A DNA stretch of 64,000 nucleotides from an uncultured Verrucomicrobia subdivision 3 bacterium (lineage in GTDB: Bacteria > Verrucomicrobiota > Verrucomicrobiia > Limisphaerales > DASXHY01). Numbering within the stretch: position 1 is the first letter of the stretch; every line of letters starts with the position of its first letter. Location: NCBI GenBank assembly GCA_937890005.1, contig CALBZA010000004.1:302554-366553 (forward strand), in the 5' to 3' direction. The notes beneath the pieces were generated by a model that saw only the letters and a list, made by a program, of their open reading frames with translations, was not told where the DNA came from and did not search any database. Positions 44,562 through 53,501 of this stretch are shown one piece after another. A program made the position numbers and the translations under genes.

Positions 44562-46035
44562 ATGGAGGCATGGTCCGGCTTTCCCGAGCCGTCATCAGTT
44601 TCGAACGCCCTGCTGCGCTTCGAACCAGTTCCGGAAAACGACAGTTCTCACAGGTCGCATCGGAGCGGTCGCAGAAATCCCGCGTAATCTGAATCAATCC
44701 CTGCTGTTTCGCCGCCGTTTCCAGATTTCGCGCGGAGCGGTTTCCCAGCAGACGCTGACAGCCAAGACGAAGGATTGAATTGTCTTCGGCCGGTGGCCAG
44801 GCGTAGAAGCGTGCGCGAATCATTTCGGCCAGTGACGTATTTCGCCCTTCCACTGCCCGAACCCAGAGCCATGGCAGAATGACGTTCACGGCGAGATCAG
44901 TTACGCGCGTGATTCCAAGGAGTGGCTGAGGTTTGGTCATTCTCGCCGACCGCAAGGTCCAGTGCCATTGCCAGAAGTCGTCGGGTCCAATCTGAAGAGC
45001 TTCGAGCAGGCTGGACGCAAGTTTTCGACCTGGAATTGGAGCTGCACACCATTTTTCCAATCGTTCCTGAAGATCTCCCAACGCCAGCCAGTGGGCGGCC
45101 AGCGCCAGTCGCCGCTGCGGATGATTCGCCGGTCGCTGTCCGTGGAAACGCCAGAGGTTTTTTGGCAGGACCCAGGATTCGAATTCGTTCCGCTCGCGCC
45201 ACCAGATATCCCAGCTGCTGCGAAGATAATCATCCGCGCTCCTTTGCGCTCGTGTCAGCTCGGCGGGAAGCAATCCGCTCAATCCGAACAGTCGGGCCTG
45301 AAGCCGCGGCACATCGATGCGTCGTTCCATCCATTCGCCACGATGTTCGGCAAGGCACTGCATCGGCCAGGTGTTGTGCTTGTATCCAAGCGCGCGGAAA
45401 ATCCCCTCCCACAAAGCCTGTTCCCATCCCGCCTGCCGCGCCCGCGCCTGAAGCTGAACGGCCTTCGATCGAAAACGAATTTCCGCAGCTTCCAGCAACA
45501 ACTCGGTGACACGCGCCTCCGGCAGGTCGCGCAGCGGAGCCGAGCATTTTCCCCGAAACAACTCCGGCAGCGCTTGCGTCGCTTCAGACGTGATCCAGTA
45601 GGCCAGCTCGCCCAGAGGCGCATCCAGTTTGGAACTGACGGACAAAGCAATGGGCGAACCCGGTGCAGAATCCGGCGTCCCCCAAATGACATGGAGGACC
45701 ACGTTCTTGAAGGCGGGATTGCGATCGTGCCCGTGTGCCTTCCAGCCACTGGCTTGAAGATCCACCTCGATGTCGCCAGTGATTGGCGCGGCATTTTCGA
45801 TCTGGATCACCGCGCCTTTGAAATCAGGCCCGCCTTCGCGGTTCAGAAATCCGGGATGCAAAATGCGAATCCGCCGTCCATCCGCCAGTGAAAGGTTATC
45901 GCGCTGTAAACGTTGATGCTGCCAGACCGCTTGGAGGAGGTATTCGGGCGGAATGCTGCCGTCATCGTGGAAAACGAACGCGCTCCCACTATGCAGACGC
46001 CACTGCGCATACGAACTTTCCGGGATCAAAAACAC
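44560..46035 (-). CDS. DUF2851 family protein
   Basis: A 491-residue protein of the DUF2851 family, common in Bacteroidetes and verrucomicrobia. Recognisable segments are SIPPEYLLQAVWQHQRL, ILHPGFLNREGGPDFKGAVIQI, GDIEVDLQASGWKAHGHDRNPAFKNVVLHVIW and the Cys cluster near the end (CDRSDATCENCRF). The nuclease-like fold and metal cluster suggest nucleic-acid binding; the biochemical role is unknown. GTG at 46035 is used because upstream codons are repeat-derived; a TTG at 46029 with AAGG spacing is an alternative. Confidence 0.85.
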   Translation of the reverse strand: MFLIPESSYAQWRLHSGSAFVFHDDGSIPPEYLLQAVWQHQRLQRDNLSLADGRRIRILHPGFLNREGGPDFKGAVIQIENAAPITGDIEVDLQASGWKAHGHDRNPAFKNVVLHVIWGTPDSAPGSPIALSVSSKLDAPLGELAYWITSEATQALPELFRGKCSAPLRDLPEARVTELLLEAAEIRFRSKAVQLQARARQAGWEQALWEGIFRALGYKHNTWPMQCLAEHRGEWMERRIDVPRLQARLFGLSGLLPAELTRAQRSADDYLRSSWDIWWRERNEFESWVLPKNLWRFHGQRPANHPQRRLALAAHWLALGDLQERLEKWCAAPIPGRKLASSLLEALQIGPDDFWQWHWTLRSARMTKPQPLLGITRVTDLAVNVILPWLWVRAVEGRNTSLAEMIRARFYAWPPAEDNSILRLGCQRLLGNRSARNLETAAKQQGLIQITRDFCDRSDATCENCRFPELVRSAAGRSKLMTARESRTMPP

Positions 46036-46095
46036 CTTGGCCGTTGTTGTGCCGGGCTCTGGGAATGAAGTCAAGCGGCACCATACAGAAATTTT

Positions 46096-46277
46096 AACGC
46101 AGAGGCGCAAAGGGCGCGGAGAGACGCAAAGGTAAGAGGATACACTTGGCTTGTTGACACAATTCCCGGTGTGTTGCGGGCTTGAAGTTGTAGAGCGGTC
46201 GGTTGCCCGCACTTTTGCCAGCGTGCCTCGGAAATCAATCTGAACCTTTGCGCTCTTTGCGTTCTCCGCTCTGCGTT
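46096..46277. repeat. MITE-like element with ~35-base terminal inverted repeats
   Basis: The gap between the DUF2851 and alr genes contains a 182-base unit whose ends are imperfect inverted repeats. The left end starts AACGCAGAGGCGCAAAGG (46096 on). The right end, read on the minus strand from 46277, starts AACGCAGAGCGGAGAACGC and ends GCGCAAAGG. The ~110 bases between show no ORF. Related words (AACGCAAAG, CTCTGCG) occur in the family II copies elsewhere. Confidence 0.55.
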
Positions 46278-46367
46278 GAAAAAGAACGCAAGTCGCACCA
46301 TAAAAGGCTGCGTGGGAAAAATTGCTTCACTTCCGCTTTGCTCCTTCCGACATTCGGAGTTAGAGCA

Positions 46368-47573
46368 ATGCACGTGATCGACTGCGACATCAAACAGTTT
46401 CCCCTCCGTCCGGCCTGGGTGGAGATCGACCTTGGCCGGTTGCGAAACAATCTTCGGCTGATTCGCCGCGATCTGCCCAGCCATGTCCAGTTGCTCGCCG
46501 TGGTGAAGGATGAGGCTTACGGCCACGGATCGCTCGATGTCGCAAAAGTGGCGCTTGAGGAAGGCGCAACGTTTCTGGGCCTGAGCACGCTGGAGGAAGC
46601 GCTCACGCTCCGCGAAGGAGGCATTCGCGCACCGCTGCTGCTTCTCGGGGAACGTCAGGAAGCGGAACTTCCCTGGTGCGTCGCGCACGATCTCACTGTT
46701 TGCGTCAACGAACCGAGCACGGTGACGAAGCTGGCCAGAGTCGCTGCCAGTGCCGAGAAACGGGTGCCAGTTCACGTGAAGATCAACACCGGCATGAGCC
46801 GCTATGGTGTTCGCTGGGACGAAGCGCCCGCGTTGATCGAACAGATTTTGAATGAGAAATCCCTGGAGCTCGAAGGCGTGATGAGCCATTTCTCGCAATC
46901 CGATGAAACCGACAAAACCTTCGCGAATCTCCAGATTTCACGCTACGACGAAGTCATGCGTCCACTCGCCGAGCGCGGCATTCGAGTGAAGCTCCAACAT
47001 CTCTGCAACAGCGGCGGTTTTCTCGATCTGCCGCACGCGCATCGTGACATGGTCCGCGTCGGCATTCTGATGTACGGCATTTTTCCGTCGAGCGTTTGCC
47101 GCCGGATTGATGGCATTGAGCCTGTCATGTCGATCAAGGCGAAGATCGCCGCGATTCAAAAACTCAAACCGGGCGAAGTTGTCGGCTACGGCATGCGTTA
47201 CAAAGCCGAAACGAACCGCCGCGTTGCGGTGTTGCCAATCGGCTACGGCGACGGATTCCCGCGAGTCCGGAACATTGGTTGTGCTTTGATCCACGGAAAA
47301 CGCGCGCCTCTGGTGGGTGGCATCGCGATGGACGCGCTGATGGTGGATGTCACTGACATTCCTGAAGCTCAGATGTGGGACGAGGCAGTGATCATGGGAC
47401 GCCAGGGCAGCGACGAAATCACGGTCCACGACATCGCAAAACTGAAGAACTCGGTCAGCTACGATGTGCTCACCAGCTGGCGTCTGCGCTTGCGCCGGAA
47501 ATGTGTGAATGGCGCGACGACGGCGTCGGCCAACGTTTCGAACGCTGCCGCTCCGGCACTCGCTTCAGCCTGA
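46368..47573 (+). CDS. alr: Alanine racemase
   Basis: 401 residues, standard length. It interconverts L- and D-alanine for peptidoglycan. The PLP Lys47 lies in AVVKDEAYGHG (where VVKANAYGHG is more usual) and the second catalytic residue Tyr274 in VVGYGMRYKA. Between them are KINTGMSRYGV and MSHF. The ATG at 46368 begins at the conserved N-terminus; the long upstream frame lies in repeat DNA. Confidence 0.95.
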   Translation: MHVIDCDIKQFPLRPAWVEIDLGRLRNNLRLIRRDLPSHVQLLAVVKDEAYGHGSLDVAKVALEEGATFLGLSTLEEALTLREGGIRAPLLLLGERQEAELPWCVAHDLTVCVNEPSTVTKLARVAASAEKRVPVHVKINTGMSRYGVRWDEAPALIEQILNEKSLELEGVMSHFSQSDETDKTFANLQISRYDEVMRPLAERGIRVKLQHLCNSGGFLDLPHAHRDMVRVGILMYGIFPSSVCRRIDGIEPVMSIKAKIAAIQKLKPGEVVGYGMRYKAETNRRVAVLPIGYGDGFPRVRNIGCALIHGKRAPLVGGIAMDALMVDVTDIPEAQMWDEAVIMGRQGSDEITVHDIAKLKNSVSYDVLTSWRLRLRRKCVNGATTASANVSNAAAPALASA

Positions 47574-47629
47574 TTCTTCGTTGGTCACCATCTGTTTCGC
47601 CTCTTTGCAGGAGTGGAAACGAACGCACA

Positions 47630-48388
47630 TTACTTCCAGTAGGCTTCGTAAATCAGTTTGCTGGTGATTGCCAGCACCACCGCGATGAAGATCGGCCGGA
47701 TGAACCTTGCTCCGTGCTTCACGACGGTTCGACTTCCCACGCGTGCACCGAGCCATTGACCCGCCCCCATCACAATGCCGGGAAGAATCAGCACATGGCC
47801 GGCAATCGAAAACACCAGAAGCGAACTGAGATTGCTGGCAAAGTTCATCACCTTCGTTCGTCCCGTTGCTTCGGTGAAGCCATGTCCGCGCAGAAGCACA
47901 TACGCCATGGCCCAGAAGGTGCCTGTGCCAGGGCCGAAAAAGCCATCGTAGAACCCGAGGAACGCGCCAAGCCACCAGTCGAATGGAACCTGCCGCAACT
48001 TCGCCTCGCGCCGCACCTTTCCCAACTCGGGTCGCAGCAGCATGTAGGCGGCGACGATTACTAGAAGAACCGGAATGAAACGTTCGAGAAAATCGCGTGA
48101 GAGCTGTTGGACCATCCATGTGCCGAGAGCCGCGAAGACAAACGTGATCGCAAAACCACGCCAGTTTTCCGAAACGTCCACCACACCCGCACGCGCATAG
48201 TGCCACGTCGCGCTGCCGGAACCGAAACTGGCCTGAAGCTTGTTCGTTCCCAGCGCGTCGCGCGGATCCAGCCCAAGACTCAGCAGCACGGGAATCGTGA
48301 TCAGGCCGCCTCCGCCGGCGACCGAATCGACAAAGCCCGCGGCGAATCCGGTCCCGAACAGCATCGGCCAATGCCACCAGTGAAACAC
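47630..48388 (-). CDS. TSUP-family permease (TauE/SafE, YfcA-like)
   Basis: 252 residues with about 8 hydrophobic helices. The two TSUP signature halves are FAAGFVDSVAGGGGLITIP, then DALGTNKLQASFGSG in the first repeat, and LGFYDGFFGPGTGTFWAM, then ATGRTKVMNFASNL in the second. TSUP permeases move sulfite, sulfonates or other small anions; the substrate is unassigned. Convergent with alr. Confidence 0.92.
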   Translation of the reverse strand: MFHWWHWPMLFGTGFAAGFVDSVAGGGGLITIPVLLSLGLDPRDALGTNKLQASFGSGSATWHYARAGVVDVSENWRGFAITFVFAALGTWMVQQLSRDFLERFIPVLLVIVAAYMLLRPELGKVRREAKLRQVPFDWWLGAFLGFYDGFFGPGTGTFWAMAYVLLRGHGFTEATGRTKVMNFASNLSSLLVFSIAGHVLILPGIVMGAGQWLGARVGSRTVVKHGARFIRPIFIAVVLAITSKLIYEAYWK

Positions 48389-48492
48389 GTCGCAAAGCTA
48401 TGGGAAAACCCGGGCGGCACAAATGCGAAAGCCGGTTTCGCGCCGGTGCCAAATTCCTTGCGGCCCACTCAGGACGCCAACATTCTGGCGCC

Positions 48493-50439
48493 ATGAAGCG
48501 TTTCTGTCTCCTCGCAGCCGCGTTGTGTGCCTTGAGCTTCTCGCATGCGGTCCAGCCGCTCGGCAACGAACAGTTCGAGCGTTATCTCAGGACAGAAGTT
48601 CAGAAGCTCTCGGACGACTGCCTTTCGGAAGTGAAGTCCTTCGACGACTGGAATTCACGCCGAGCTGAATATCGGCGTCAGCTTCAGGAAATGCTCGGAC
48701 TCTGGCCGATGCCGGAACGGACCGATCTGAAGGCGGTTGTCACAGGAAAGTTGGAACACGAAGAATTCACTGTTGAGAAGCTTCATTTCCAGGCGTTGCC
48801 GCAGCTTTACGTCACCGCGAATCTTTTCATTCCCAAAAACCTCACGAAACCGGCTCCAGCCATTCTTTACGAATCGGGTCATTGGCGCTTCGTCACGAAC
48901 GGCATCAGCTACGGAAACAAGGCGATGTATCAAAACAACGGCGCCTGGTATGCGCGGAATGGTTACGTCTGCCTTGTGCTCGACACTGTTCTCGCGGGCG
49001 AAATCCCGGGCATTCACACCGGCACCCGTGACCACAAGCTTTGGTGGTGGAATTCACGCGGTTACACGCCGGCCGGCGTGGAAGCGTGGTTCGGCATTCG
49101 TGCGCTCGATTATCTTTCGACACGTCCGGAGGTGGACACCAATCGCTTCGGCATCACCGGTCATTCTGGTGGCGGTGCCTACAGCTGGATGGTGACAGCG
49201 CTCGACGACCGTATCAAAGCGGCAGCTCCGTTGGCTGGCATGGCCGACGCCCGCAGCCACGCGTTGGATCCCATCATGGACAGTCATTGCGACTGCAATT
49301 TCTTCATCAACTATTATCACTGGGATTTCCCACAGGTTGCCGCGCTCGCTGCGCCGCGACCGCTGTTGCTGGGAGGAACCGACAACGATCGTTTGTTCAA
49401 CCTGCCGAACACGCTGCGGATTCATGAAAAAGTTCGGAAGATCTATGAACTCGGCAAAGCCCAAAACAACTTCGGGTTCGTCATCGCTCCGGGCATACAC
49501 GATGAAGTTCCCGAACTGCAGCTTGCTGTGATGCGCTGGTTCAACCGGCATCTCAAAGGCGAGGAGCGTCCGGTGGAAACGGCTGCCAGACGAATGTTCC
49601 CACCGACGGAAATGCGCGTGTTCGACCAATTGCCGGCAAACTCAATCAACACCAACATCGCCGAAAGCTTCGTTCCGAAGGCCAGTTCGAAAAGCTGGCA
49701 GGCGGATGAACTGCGTGCCGCTCTCCGAAGGAAACCGTTTGCAAACTGGCCGGGCGAAACGAATCTGCCCGCCTACACGCAGGTCATCCGCGCGGAACGC
49801 GACGGTCTGCGACTGTCCGCATGGGATTTCATCAGCCAGGAAAACGTGCAGTTGCGGCTTTACCTCGTTGAAACCACATCCGGCCCGCGATCGGAGAAAA
49901 TGAAGCTCACGATCCTCGACGCTCCGGCTTGGACGAATTGGGTCGCCGCCGCTGCAGGGCATTTCCCTGCCGAACTTTCTTCGGAGAAAATGCTGGCTGT
50001 TCGGTCAGCAGGAACAGATTTGCTGAATACGATGAAGTCCGATCTTCGCGATCAATCGCTGGCATTCTTTGCGCCTCGCGGAATTGGACTCGATGTTTGG
50101 ACCGGAGATGAACGAGTGCAATCGCGCATTCGACGCCGGTTTCAATTGCTTGGACAGACCGTCGATGGCATGGGCGTCTGGGATATTCAACGCGCCATTC
50201 AAACGCTGCAAAGCGTTCGAGAAAACGGAGGGACGAGGCTTTCCGTTCATGCAAACGGCGCAATGGGGGTGAATGCGCTTTACTCCGCGTTGTTTGAATC
50301 CAGCGTGCGCGAGCTGGAACTGACGAATCTGCCCGAGTCGCATCTCCACGGTCCGGATTATCTCGGAATAATGACGATCTGCGACATTCCTGACGTGCTC
50401 GCAACGGTTAAACGCAGCGCGCAAGTCGATGTTCGTTGA
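48493..50439 (+). CDS. Secreted alpha/beta-hydrolase (acetylxylan-esterase-like)
   Basis: A 648-residue exported esterase with signal peptide 1-20. The hydrolase core shows the nucleophile motif GHSGGG with Ser225, a probable Asp in GGTDNDRLF, and His in APGIHDEVPE. It resembles the S9/AXE-type alpha/beta hydrolases frequent next to glycosidases. The C-terminal ~240 residues are an additional Rossmann-like half without a GxSxG site. Probably removes ester groups from plant polysaccharide, in keeping with the other secreted enzymes. Confidence 0.85.
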   Translation: MKRFCLLAAALCALSFSHAVQPLGNEQFERYLRTEVQKLSDDCLSEVKSFDDWNSRRAEYRRQLQEMLGLWPMPERTDLKAVVTGKLEHEEFTVEKLHFQALPQLYVTANLFIPKNLTKPAPAILYESGHWRFVTNGISYGNKAMYQNNGAWYARNGYVCLVLDTVLAGEIPGIHTGTRDHKLWWWNSRGYTPAGVEAWFGIRALDYLSTRPEVDTNRFGITGHSGGGAYSWMVTALDDRIKAAAPLAGMADARSHALDPIMDSHCDCNFFINYYHWDFPQVAALAAPRPLLLGGTDNDRLFNLPNTLRIHEKVRKIYELGKAQNNFGFVIAPGIHDEVPELQLAVMRWFNRHLKGEERPVETAARRMFPPTEMRVFDQLPANSINTNIAESFVPKASSKSWQADELRAALRRKPFANWPGETNLPAYTQVIRAERDGLRLSAWDFISQENVQLRLYLVETTSGPRSEKMKLTILDAPAWTNWVAAAAGHFPAELSSEKMLAVRSAGTDLLNTMKSDLRDQSLAFFAPRGIGLDVWTGDERVQSRIRRRFQLLGQTVDGMGVWDIQRAIQTLQSVRENGGTRLSVHANGAMGVNALYSALFESSVRELELTNLPESHLHGPDYLGIMTICDIPDVLATVKRSAQVDVR

Positions 50440-50986
50440 ACGGACGCCGAGCGAAGGACTTCTGCACCGGGAACACCAATCAAACCAGAACGCGTCAGCC
50501 CCGTTTTCATGTCGCCGACGCTGTTTCGGTGATGACGGCCAGGCAGGTTCATTCCCGCGCGTTGCGGGAATGGGAATATGAGGCGAATAGGGACGGAGGG
50601 GAAAGGGAGAAAAGGAAAAGGCGAAAACGGGTGGGCGTCGAAATCGTGTCTGCTTTGGAGACTCGCGGATTGGTTTGCGGTCGGATATGGAACCACGAGT
50701 GAATTTTCAGATCGAACGAACCAGAAACGAATCGGCCGCAATTCGTTTCGAATATCAATCTTCGGTAGGGCGAACCTGCCGGTTCGCCCATACTTCAACA
50801 AAAACAAGCGGAGAAAAGTTTTTGTCCGTTAGGTTTCAAATCCAACGAATGGGTGTGATGTTGCCTTCGTTCATTCCCGCACGTTGCGGGAATGGGGAAT
50901 ATGGGGCAAAGCTGCAGCTTTGCCCTACCGCTCAAAACGTTGGTAGGACGGACCTGCCGGTTCGCCGTGCCACGCATTAATCCGTC
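50440..50986. other. Repeat-rich intergenic region before cca
   Basis: A 547-base gap containing a hairpin repeat (CATTCCCGCGCGTTGCGGGAATG, about 50551-50572), a purine-rich tract (about 50594-50632), one complete TIR element (50764-50929), and a partial third copy of its end (about 50942-50967, GACCTGCCGGTTCGCC). No gene is supported. Confidence 0.75.
50764..50929. repeat. TIR element copy 1 (GGTAGGGC ... GCCCTACC)
   Basis: A 166-base unit bounded by the inverted octamer GGTAGGGC/GCCCTACC. Inside are palindromes AACC-TGCC-GGTT, CATTCCCGCA-CGT-TGCGGGAATG and AAAGCTGCAGCTTT. A second copy lies at 53326-53490 with the same order of blocks (GGTAGGGCGAACCTGCCGGT, TTCAACAAAAACAAGCGGAG, GCAGCTTTGCCCTACC). 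No transposase is encoded, so it is a non-autonomous MITE-like element. Confidence 0.8.
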
Positions 50987-52366
50987 ATGAACCTGCCTTC
51001 TGAACTGCACCATTTGCTGCGCACGGTTCCGGCTTTGTCACGCGCCTACCTGGTCGGCGGCTGTGTGCGCGATGCGTTGCTCGGCGTTGATCACAAGGAT
51101 TTCGACTTCGAAGTCTATGGCGTCGATTACGAAACGCTCGCATGGCAACTCGGCAGACATGGCCGGGTGGATCTGGTTGGAAAATCGTTCGGCGTCATCA
51201 AATTTTCCAGCGCCAGCGGTGCACAGTGGGATTTCAGCCTGCCGCGGCGCGATTCAAAAATGGCATCCGGCCACAAAGGATTTTCCGTGGAATTCGATCC
51301 TGGCATCGAACCACGCGAGGCCGCCAGCCGCCGCGATTTCACCATCAACGCGCTGATGTTCGATCCGCGTTCAGGCGAATACCTCGATTTCTTCGGCGGG
51401 CGTGCGGATCTGGAAAAACGAATTCTCCGGCACACCAGCACCGCCTTCACGGAAGATCCGTTGCGTGTGCTGCGCGGAATGCAGTTCGCCGCACGCTTCC
51501 ATCTCACGCCTGCAACGGAAACGATCGCGCTGTGCCGTTCGATCGTCGGCACGTTTTCCGAACTGGCCGTGGAACGGGTGGGAATGGAATGGTTCAAGTG
51601 GGCCGCCGGCGGAGGAAAACCATCGGCGGGATTGCGTTTTCTGGAAGCGACCGACTGGTTGCGGCACTTCCCGGAGACCGCCGCACTTCGCGGCACGCCG
51701 CAGGATCCGGAATGGCATCCGGAAGGTGACGTGTTCACACACACCTGTCACTGCTGCGATGCGCTCGCCGAACTGCCGGAGTGGAAGGCTGCTGATGAAA
51801 CCACGCGGCGCGTTCTGATGTTTGCCGTGCTGGCCCACGATTTCGCCAAGCCGCAAACCACGCATGAAGCCGGGCGCGACGGTCGGATGCGGATTGTTTC
51901 GCCGGGACATGAAGAGCAAGGCGGTCCGCTGGCGGAAGCGTTCCTGACGCGAATTGCCGCGCCGAACGAAATCAAGGAGCGCGTCGTTCCGCTCGTGCAA
52001 CATCATCTCGCGCATCTGAACGCCGTCACCGATCGTTCGGTTCGCCGCCTTGCGAATGCGCTGAATCCGGCGACGATTGATGAGCTTTGTCTCGTGATGA
52101 TCGCAGATCAGTTCGGTCGGCCGCCAAAGCCGCGAATCGTTCACGAAGGCGTGCAGAGGTTGCGGGCGAAGGCGGAGGAATTGCGATTGCGTGAGGCGGC
52201 TCCGAAGCCGTTGTTGCTTGGGCGGCATCTGATCGCACGCGGCCTGCAACCCGGCGCGAAGTTCAAAATCATTCTGGATGCCGCCTTCGAAGCGCAATTG
52301 GAAGGCGCATTCACCGACATGGAAGGCGCGTTGAAGTGGCTGGATGCGCGGGATGATCTTTCTTAG
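50987..52366 (+). CDS. cca: CCA tRNA nucleotidyltransferase with HD domain
   Basis: A 459-residue class II nucleotidyltransferase. The head has GGCVRDALLG and DFDFEVYG with the catalytic aspartates, then RRDFTINALMFDP. RNA-binding neck and body segments follow (EDPLRVLRGMQFAARF). The C-terminal half is an HD-type domain (THTCHCCDAL, LAHDFAKPQTTHE). It adds or repairs 3'-CCA on tRNAs. tRNA-Ser here encodes its CCA, so repair may dominate. Confidence 0.93.
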   Translation: MNLPSELHHLLRTVPALSRAYLVGGCVRDALLGVDHKDFDFEVYGVDYETLAWQLGRHGRVDLVGKSFGVIKFSSASGAQWDFSLPRRDSKMASGHKGFSVEFDPGIEPREAASRRDFTINALMFDPRSGEYLDFFGGRADLEKRILRHTSTAFTEDPLRVLRGMQFAARFHLTPATETIALCRSIVGTFSELAVERVGMEWFKWAAGGGKPSAGLRFLEATDWLRHFPETAALRGTPQDPEWHPEGDVFTHTCHCCDALAELPEWKAADETTRRVLMFAVLAHDFAKPQTTHEAGRDGRMRIVSPGHEEQGGPLAEAFLTRIAAPNEIKERVVPLVQHHLAHLNAVTDRSVRRLANALNPATIDELCLVMIADQFGRPPKPRIVHEGVQRLRAKAEELRLREAAPKPLLLGRHLIARGLQPGAKFKIILDAAFEAQLEGAFTDMEGALKWLDARDDLS

Positions 52367-52479
52367 TCCGCAGATTGCGCTGATGAGCGCAGAGGATTCA
52401 ACGCAAGGCGGAAAGATTCGAAGACGCAAGGTTCACAGAATTCTTCTCTTTCTCTGCGGCTCTGCGCCTCTGCGGTTCA
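52367..52479. repeat. Interspersed repeat copy (family II)
   Basis: Follows the cca stop. Shares the blocks TCCGCAGATT, GGATTCAACGCAAG, GATTCGAAGACGCAAG and TTCTCTTTCTCTGCGGCT with the copies near 4509-4632 and 57911-58024. It is the most diverged of the three (GTTCACAGAATTCTTCTC instead of GTCTTGGAATTTTTCTC). Confidence 0.6.
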
Positions 52480-52486
52480 CCTGCCG

Positions 52487-53224
52487 TTAAGCCTTTTTCC
52501 CAACCACATTCCCGATCAGTTCAAGATCGCTTTCGCGCAGTTCAGTTTCCAGTTGTGATGATTCGGTGCGTTGCGAAAGCCATTCGATCAGGAGCGCTGT
52601 CTCGCCATCCAAAACCTGTTCCAGACACGCAGCGACGGCGTGGGAATCGAATCCATTCAGCGCAATTTCGGCGCGATGGCGGAATTCCCCGTGAATCCAT
52701 CCGACCGGCATGTTCGCTGCCGATTCGCGCGGATGCGTCGCCAGCCAGAGCAGCCGGGAAAGTGCCTGATGAAAGTAAATGCCGCCTTTGGGCAGCGGAT
52801 GCGATGCAAAGCCTTCCTCCGGTTCATTTGAAAGGCGAAGGTCGAGCGTGGCATGGGAAACGTGCCAGTTCAAAAAACGTCCGGGCGCGCGATAGGTTCC
52901 GACGCGATTGAACTTCGGTCTGAGGTTCAGCAACAGTTCGGCTTCACGCGAGAGCGCTTCGATTTCCGAATTGCATCGTTCGAGATCGATTCGTCGCACC
53001 GCGCGCAGGAGCCGAAGATGACGCCGCGCCACGCGATCCGGATTGGCGACGCGATATTGATTCAGGCGTTTGCGAAGATTCTTCGCTTTGCCGACGTAGA
53101 GCACCGTTTCCGCTTCGTCGCGCATCAGGTACACGCCGGGATGTTCCGGGAGATTCAGAAAGAACTCCCGTCCGAAACGTTCCACGAGCGGACATGGATC
53201 CGGAAACAGCAGCAGCTGCGGCAT
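52487..53224 (-). CDS. GIY-YIG nuclease, Cho/UvrC N-terminal-like
   Basis: A 245-residue protein. The GIY-YIG domain (about 24-105) shows GVYLMRDEAETVLYVGKAKNLRKRL and the distal Glu in EALSREAELLLNLRPKFNR. The remainder is a helical C-terminal region without the UvrC RNase-H half or HhH, so it resembles Cho (3'-incision nuclease in UvrABC repair) rather than UvrC. No uvr gene is nearby. Confidence 0.85.
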   Translation of the reverse strand: MPQLLLFPDPCPLVERFGREFFLNLPEHPGVYLMRDEAETVLYVGKAKNLRKRLNQYRVANPDRVARRHLRLLRAVRRIDLERCNSEIEALSREAELLLNLRPKFNRVGTYRAPGRFLNWHVSHATLDLRLSNEPEEGFASHPLPKGGIYFHQALSRLLWLATHPRESAANMPVGWIHGEFRHRAEIALNGFDSHAVAACLEQVLDGETALLIEWLSQRTESSQLETELRESDLELIGNVVGKKA

Positions 53225-53501
53225 GGCGTTGTTTTAGCACGAAGCGTTGCGGATCAGAACAAGTTCCGTTTGAGAAATGAATCGCGGTCGAATTTCGCGA
53301 ATAATGTGGCGAAGCGTCAAAATCAGGTAGGGCGAACCTGCCGGTTCGCTCATGCTTCAACAAAAACAAGCGGAGCGAGGTTTTTGTCCTGCGGTGTTCC
53401 AAAATTTCACGAGCGGGTTGAGAACGCCTTCGTTCGTTCCCGCTCAGGGCGGGAATGGAATATGGGGCAAAGCGGCAGCTTTGCCCTACCGGGAGGGAAG
53501 A
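53225..53501. repeat. Intergenic TIR element copy 2 (53326-53490)
   Basis: A 277-base gap dominated by the second TIR element, 53326-53490, 165 bases, bounded by GGTAGGGC/GCCCTACC. Compared with copy 1 the internal hairpin GTTCCCGC-TCAGG-GCGGGAAT keeps its pairing, while the loop and flanks differ, which suggests selection or recent spread of paired structure. The element ends 11 bases beyond the stop of the adjacent glycosidase gene. Confidence 0.8.
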
